Assembly (NCBI GenBank): GCA_002428445.1
Contig: DIWJ01000096.1
Coordinates: forward strand, 17,013-42,622
Length of the DNA stretch: 25,610 nucleotides
Reading direction: 5' to 3'
Source: Syntrophaceae bacterium UBA6109
Lineage (GTDB): Bacteria; Desulfobacterota; Syntrophia; Syntrophales; UBA6109
This document shows, piece by piece, positions 24,369 through 25,610 of the stretch. A program made the translations under genes and the position numbers. The notes beneath the pieces are model-generated. The model ran no database searches. It was not told the DNA's origin and saw only the letters and a list, made by a program, of their open reading frames with translations. The first letter of the stretch is position 1; each line of letters starts with the position of its first letter.

Positions 24369-24941
24369 CTATGCCCCGACCAGACGATACTGGAATGTGG
24401 CGATGACATGCAGGACCGAGGGATGGAAGTCCGCGGGGAAGGGAGCGAAGGGGCCTGCTTCCCGGATGGCCGCCAGGGTCCCCTCATCCAGGGAATTCGA
24501 CCCGGAGGAAGACAGGACTTCGCTGCGGATCAGCCTGCCCTCCGGATTCAGAGAGAATTTCACGACGGCCACACCCTGCTCTCCGTTCTCCTTCGCTGTC
24601 TGCGGATAGGACCAGGCCTGTTCGATCTTCTTCTTGATTTTTTTCAGATAGGGAGTGTAGAGCTCGTCCTGGCTGTCGAGGTCGACGGTTTCCTCGCGGG
24701 AGGACCGGGCAACCGCCGCTGCGCGCGAAGCGAGGACCTGTCTGTAACGGAGGGCGGCTGCGGCTGCAACGGCGGCATTCTTCTTTTCCGCCGGCTTGAA
24801 CGCTTCCTTCAGGTCGACGGTCAGTACGTTTTCGGACTTGCTCGGCGAACGCATGTCGACGAAGCCGGTAAGCGATACCAGCAACAGGTGACCGCCCATC
24901 GAGATCATGGCGGCAATCAACAGCAGTTTCTTCGGTATCAT
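24369..24941 (-). CDS. tonB: TonB-family energy transducer
   Basis: The 190-residue protein has an N-terminal membrane anchor (KLLLIAAMISMGGHLLLVSLTG, about 4-25), a short periplasmic linker and a C-terminal TonB domain of about 85 residues (YLKKIKKKIEQAWSYPQTAK, then GVAVVKFSLNPEGRLIRSEVLSSSGS and FQYRLVG). It would transmit the proton-motive force to outer-membrane receptors. The Pro-rich Lys-Pro/Glu-Pro linker of E. coli TonB is missing, and the span is short. No exbB or exbD lies alongside. The ATG at 24941 is chosen by its membrane anchor; its Shine-Dalgarno is weak. It precedes the BtuF-like gene, which points to corrinoid import. Confidence 0.88.
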   Translation of the reverse strand: MIPKKLLLIAAMISMGGHLLLVSLTGFVDMRSPSKSENVLTVDLKEAFKPAEKKNAAVAAAAALRYRQVLASRAAAVARSSREETVDLDSQDELYTPYLKKIKKKIEQAWSYPQTAKENGEQGVAVVKFSLNPEGRLIRSEVLSSSGSNSLDEGTLAAIREAGPFAPFPADFHPSVLHVIATFQYRLVGA

Positions 24942-24966
24942 AGGCTCTTGTCGAAAAAGGATGCCC

Positions 24967-24995
24967 AGTCTACCCGAAAAAGACCTTAAAATCAA
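24967..24995 (-). promoter_or_regulatory. Sigma70-type promoter of tonB and the BtuF-like gene
   Basis: On the minus strand TTGATT (24995-24990) and TAGACT (24972-24967) are spaced 17 nt apart, giving a very short leader of about 20 nt before the tonB start. No cobalamin riboswitch can fit between them. Confidence 0.55.
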
Positions 24996-25041
24996 CCGGA
25001 TCGATGCCGGCGAAAGGCAGGCGAAAAATCGCCGGTCTGGG

Positions 25042-25551
25042 ATGGTTCTGATGGCGCATCATACAGGTGAAGCGAATGCTCCTCCGCACGGGGCGCTTCC
25101 CGAGGATGAAAGGTTCATGGAAGCGGCCCTCGACGAAGCCCGTCGTGCCTATGCCGAAGGGGAGGTCCCCATCGGCGCCGTCCTCGTTTGGGAGGGCAGG
25201 GTCGTATCTTCGGGGCACAACCGTCCCATCGGGCTGGTCGATCCGACCGCCCACGCGGAAGTCCTGGCCATACGGAGCGCGGCGGAACGGATCGGAAACT
25301 ATCGGCTCGTCGGGGCGACCCTGTACGTGACGCTCGAACCCTGCATCCTCTGCGCCGGGGCGATCCTCACGGCCCGGTTGTCGCGGCTCGTCTACGGCGC
25401 TGCGGACCCCAAGGGGGGGGCAGTCGGCTCCCTGTTCCGGTTGCTGGAGGACCCCCGCCTGAACCACCGGGTCCATGTGCAGGGTGGCGTTCTCGCGCCG
25501 GCGTGCGGGGAAATTTTGTATAGATTTTTCCAGGAAAAGAGGATAACGTAA
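25042..25551 (+). CDS. tadA: tRNA-specific adenosine deaminase TadA
   Basis: The 169-residue zinc deaminase converts the wobble adenosine of tRNA-Arg(ACG) to inosine. It has His71 and the proton-shuttling Glu73 in HAEVLAIRS, and the zinc cysteines Cys101 and Cys104 in EPCILCAGA. The typical TadA block EVPIGAVLV and NRPIGLVDPTAHAE is intact. The start is uncertain: the ATG at 25042 or the one at 25051; neither has a clear Shine-Dalgarno, and the family core starts near residue 25. It is divergent from tonB, and a tRNA-Ser gene begins 36 nt after its stop. Confidence 0.93.
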   Translation: MVLMAHHTGEANAPPHGALPEDERFMEAALDEARRAYAEGEVPIGAVLVWEGRVVSSGHNRPIGLVDPTAHAEVLAIRSAAERIGNYRLVGATLYVTLEPCILCAGAILTARLSRLVYGAADPKGGAVGSLFRLLEDPRLNHRVHVQGGVLAPACGEILYRFFQEKRIT

Positions 25552-25587
25552 CGCCCCTCGCAAGAGGCGCCGATCGTCCATCCGGCC

Positions 25588-25610
25588 GGAGAGATACCGA
25601 AGTGGTCGTA
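25588..25610 (+). tRNA. tRNA-Ser, 5' end only
   Basis: The last 23 bases read GGAGAGATACCGAAGTGGTC and on, the conserved 5' end of bacterial tRNA-Ser: the 7-base acceptor strand GGAGAGA, then TA, the D-stem CCG and the D-loop AAGTGGTCGTA. The anticodon lies beyond the window edge, so the isoacceptor is unknown. A tRNA-Ser just after tadA is a common arrangement. Confidence 0.82.

Noticed and set aside
25552..25570. Short hairpin with GCAA loop after tadA as a terminator
   Set aside because: The stem is only about 4 bp and there is no T-run.

Overview
The window is GC-rich, densely packed bacterial chromosome. The gene mix suggests an anaerobic Desulfobacterota-type (deltaproteobacterial, perhaps Syntrophales-like) organism: DUF116, BaiN/HI0933 flavoprotein, three-domain NifU with NifS, long class II aldolase with class I FBPase, LarA-family protein, MTH1187 protein, MBL/beta-CASP hydrolase and NtrC/sigma54 control. 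That placement is inferred from gene content and style, not from a marker gene. No phage, insertion sequence or CRISPR array is visible, and no stretch over 300 bases lacks a gene.

Layout. At 1-5208, all on the minus strand, lie a methyltransferase cut by the window edge, a class II ketose-bisphosphate aldolase, FBPase, a BaiN-type flavoprotein and a DUF116 cysteine-rich protein. At 5422-6348 (+) is a diacylglycerol-kinase-family lipid kinase. At 6366-10468 is a compact signalling locus: a small secreted protein (+), a membrane histidine kinase (+), a second tiny secreted Lys/Ala-rich protein (-) and an NtrC-family sigma54 activator (-). The activator lies directly behind GAPDH and a GAF protein. 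At 12331-15326 (-) is nifU-nifS-cysE, for cysteine and Fe-S assembly. At 15465-17556 two copies of a structured ~145-bp repeat, in opposite orientation, enclose an MTH1187 gene and an aminotransferase. At 17563-20741 (-) are a LarA-family protein and a NodIJ-like ABC exporter. At 21014-23350 (+) are a PilZ protein and an MBL/beta-CASP hydrolase. At 23375-24941 (-) are tonB and a BtuF-like binding protein. At 25042-25551 (+) is tadA, and a tRNA-Ser starts at 25588.

How the genes work together. FBPase, class II aldolase and GAPDH are three steps of gluconeogenesis. NifU, NifS and CysE link cysteine synthesis to Fe-S scaffold loading. TonB and the BtuF-like protein suggest corrinoid uptake.

The most interesting observation is a self-contained sigma54 circuit. 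Both small secreted-protein genes have a -24/-12 promoter; one matches the consensus fully. Upstream of each, 148 and 149 bp from the invariant -12 C, lies a copy of the same 35-nt dyad (29 of 35 positions identical, with a symmetric change in the two half-sites). The kinase and the sigma54 activator lie between and beside these targets. The simplest reading is an envelope-sensing two-component system that drives two small cationic exported proteins, comparable in layout to ZraSR/ZraP but with unrelated effectors. The second structural novelty is the three-armed, covarying repeat directly downstream of two stop codons.
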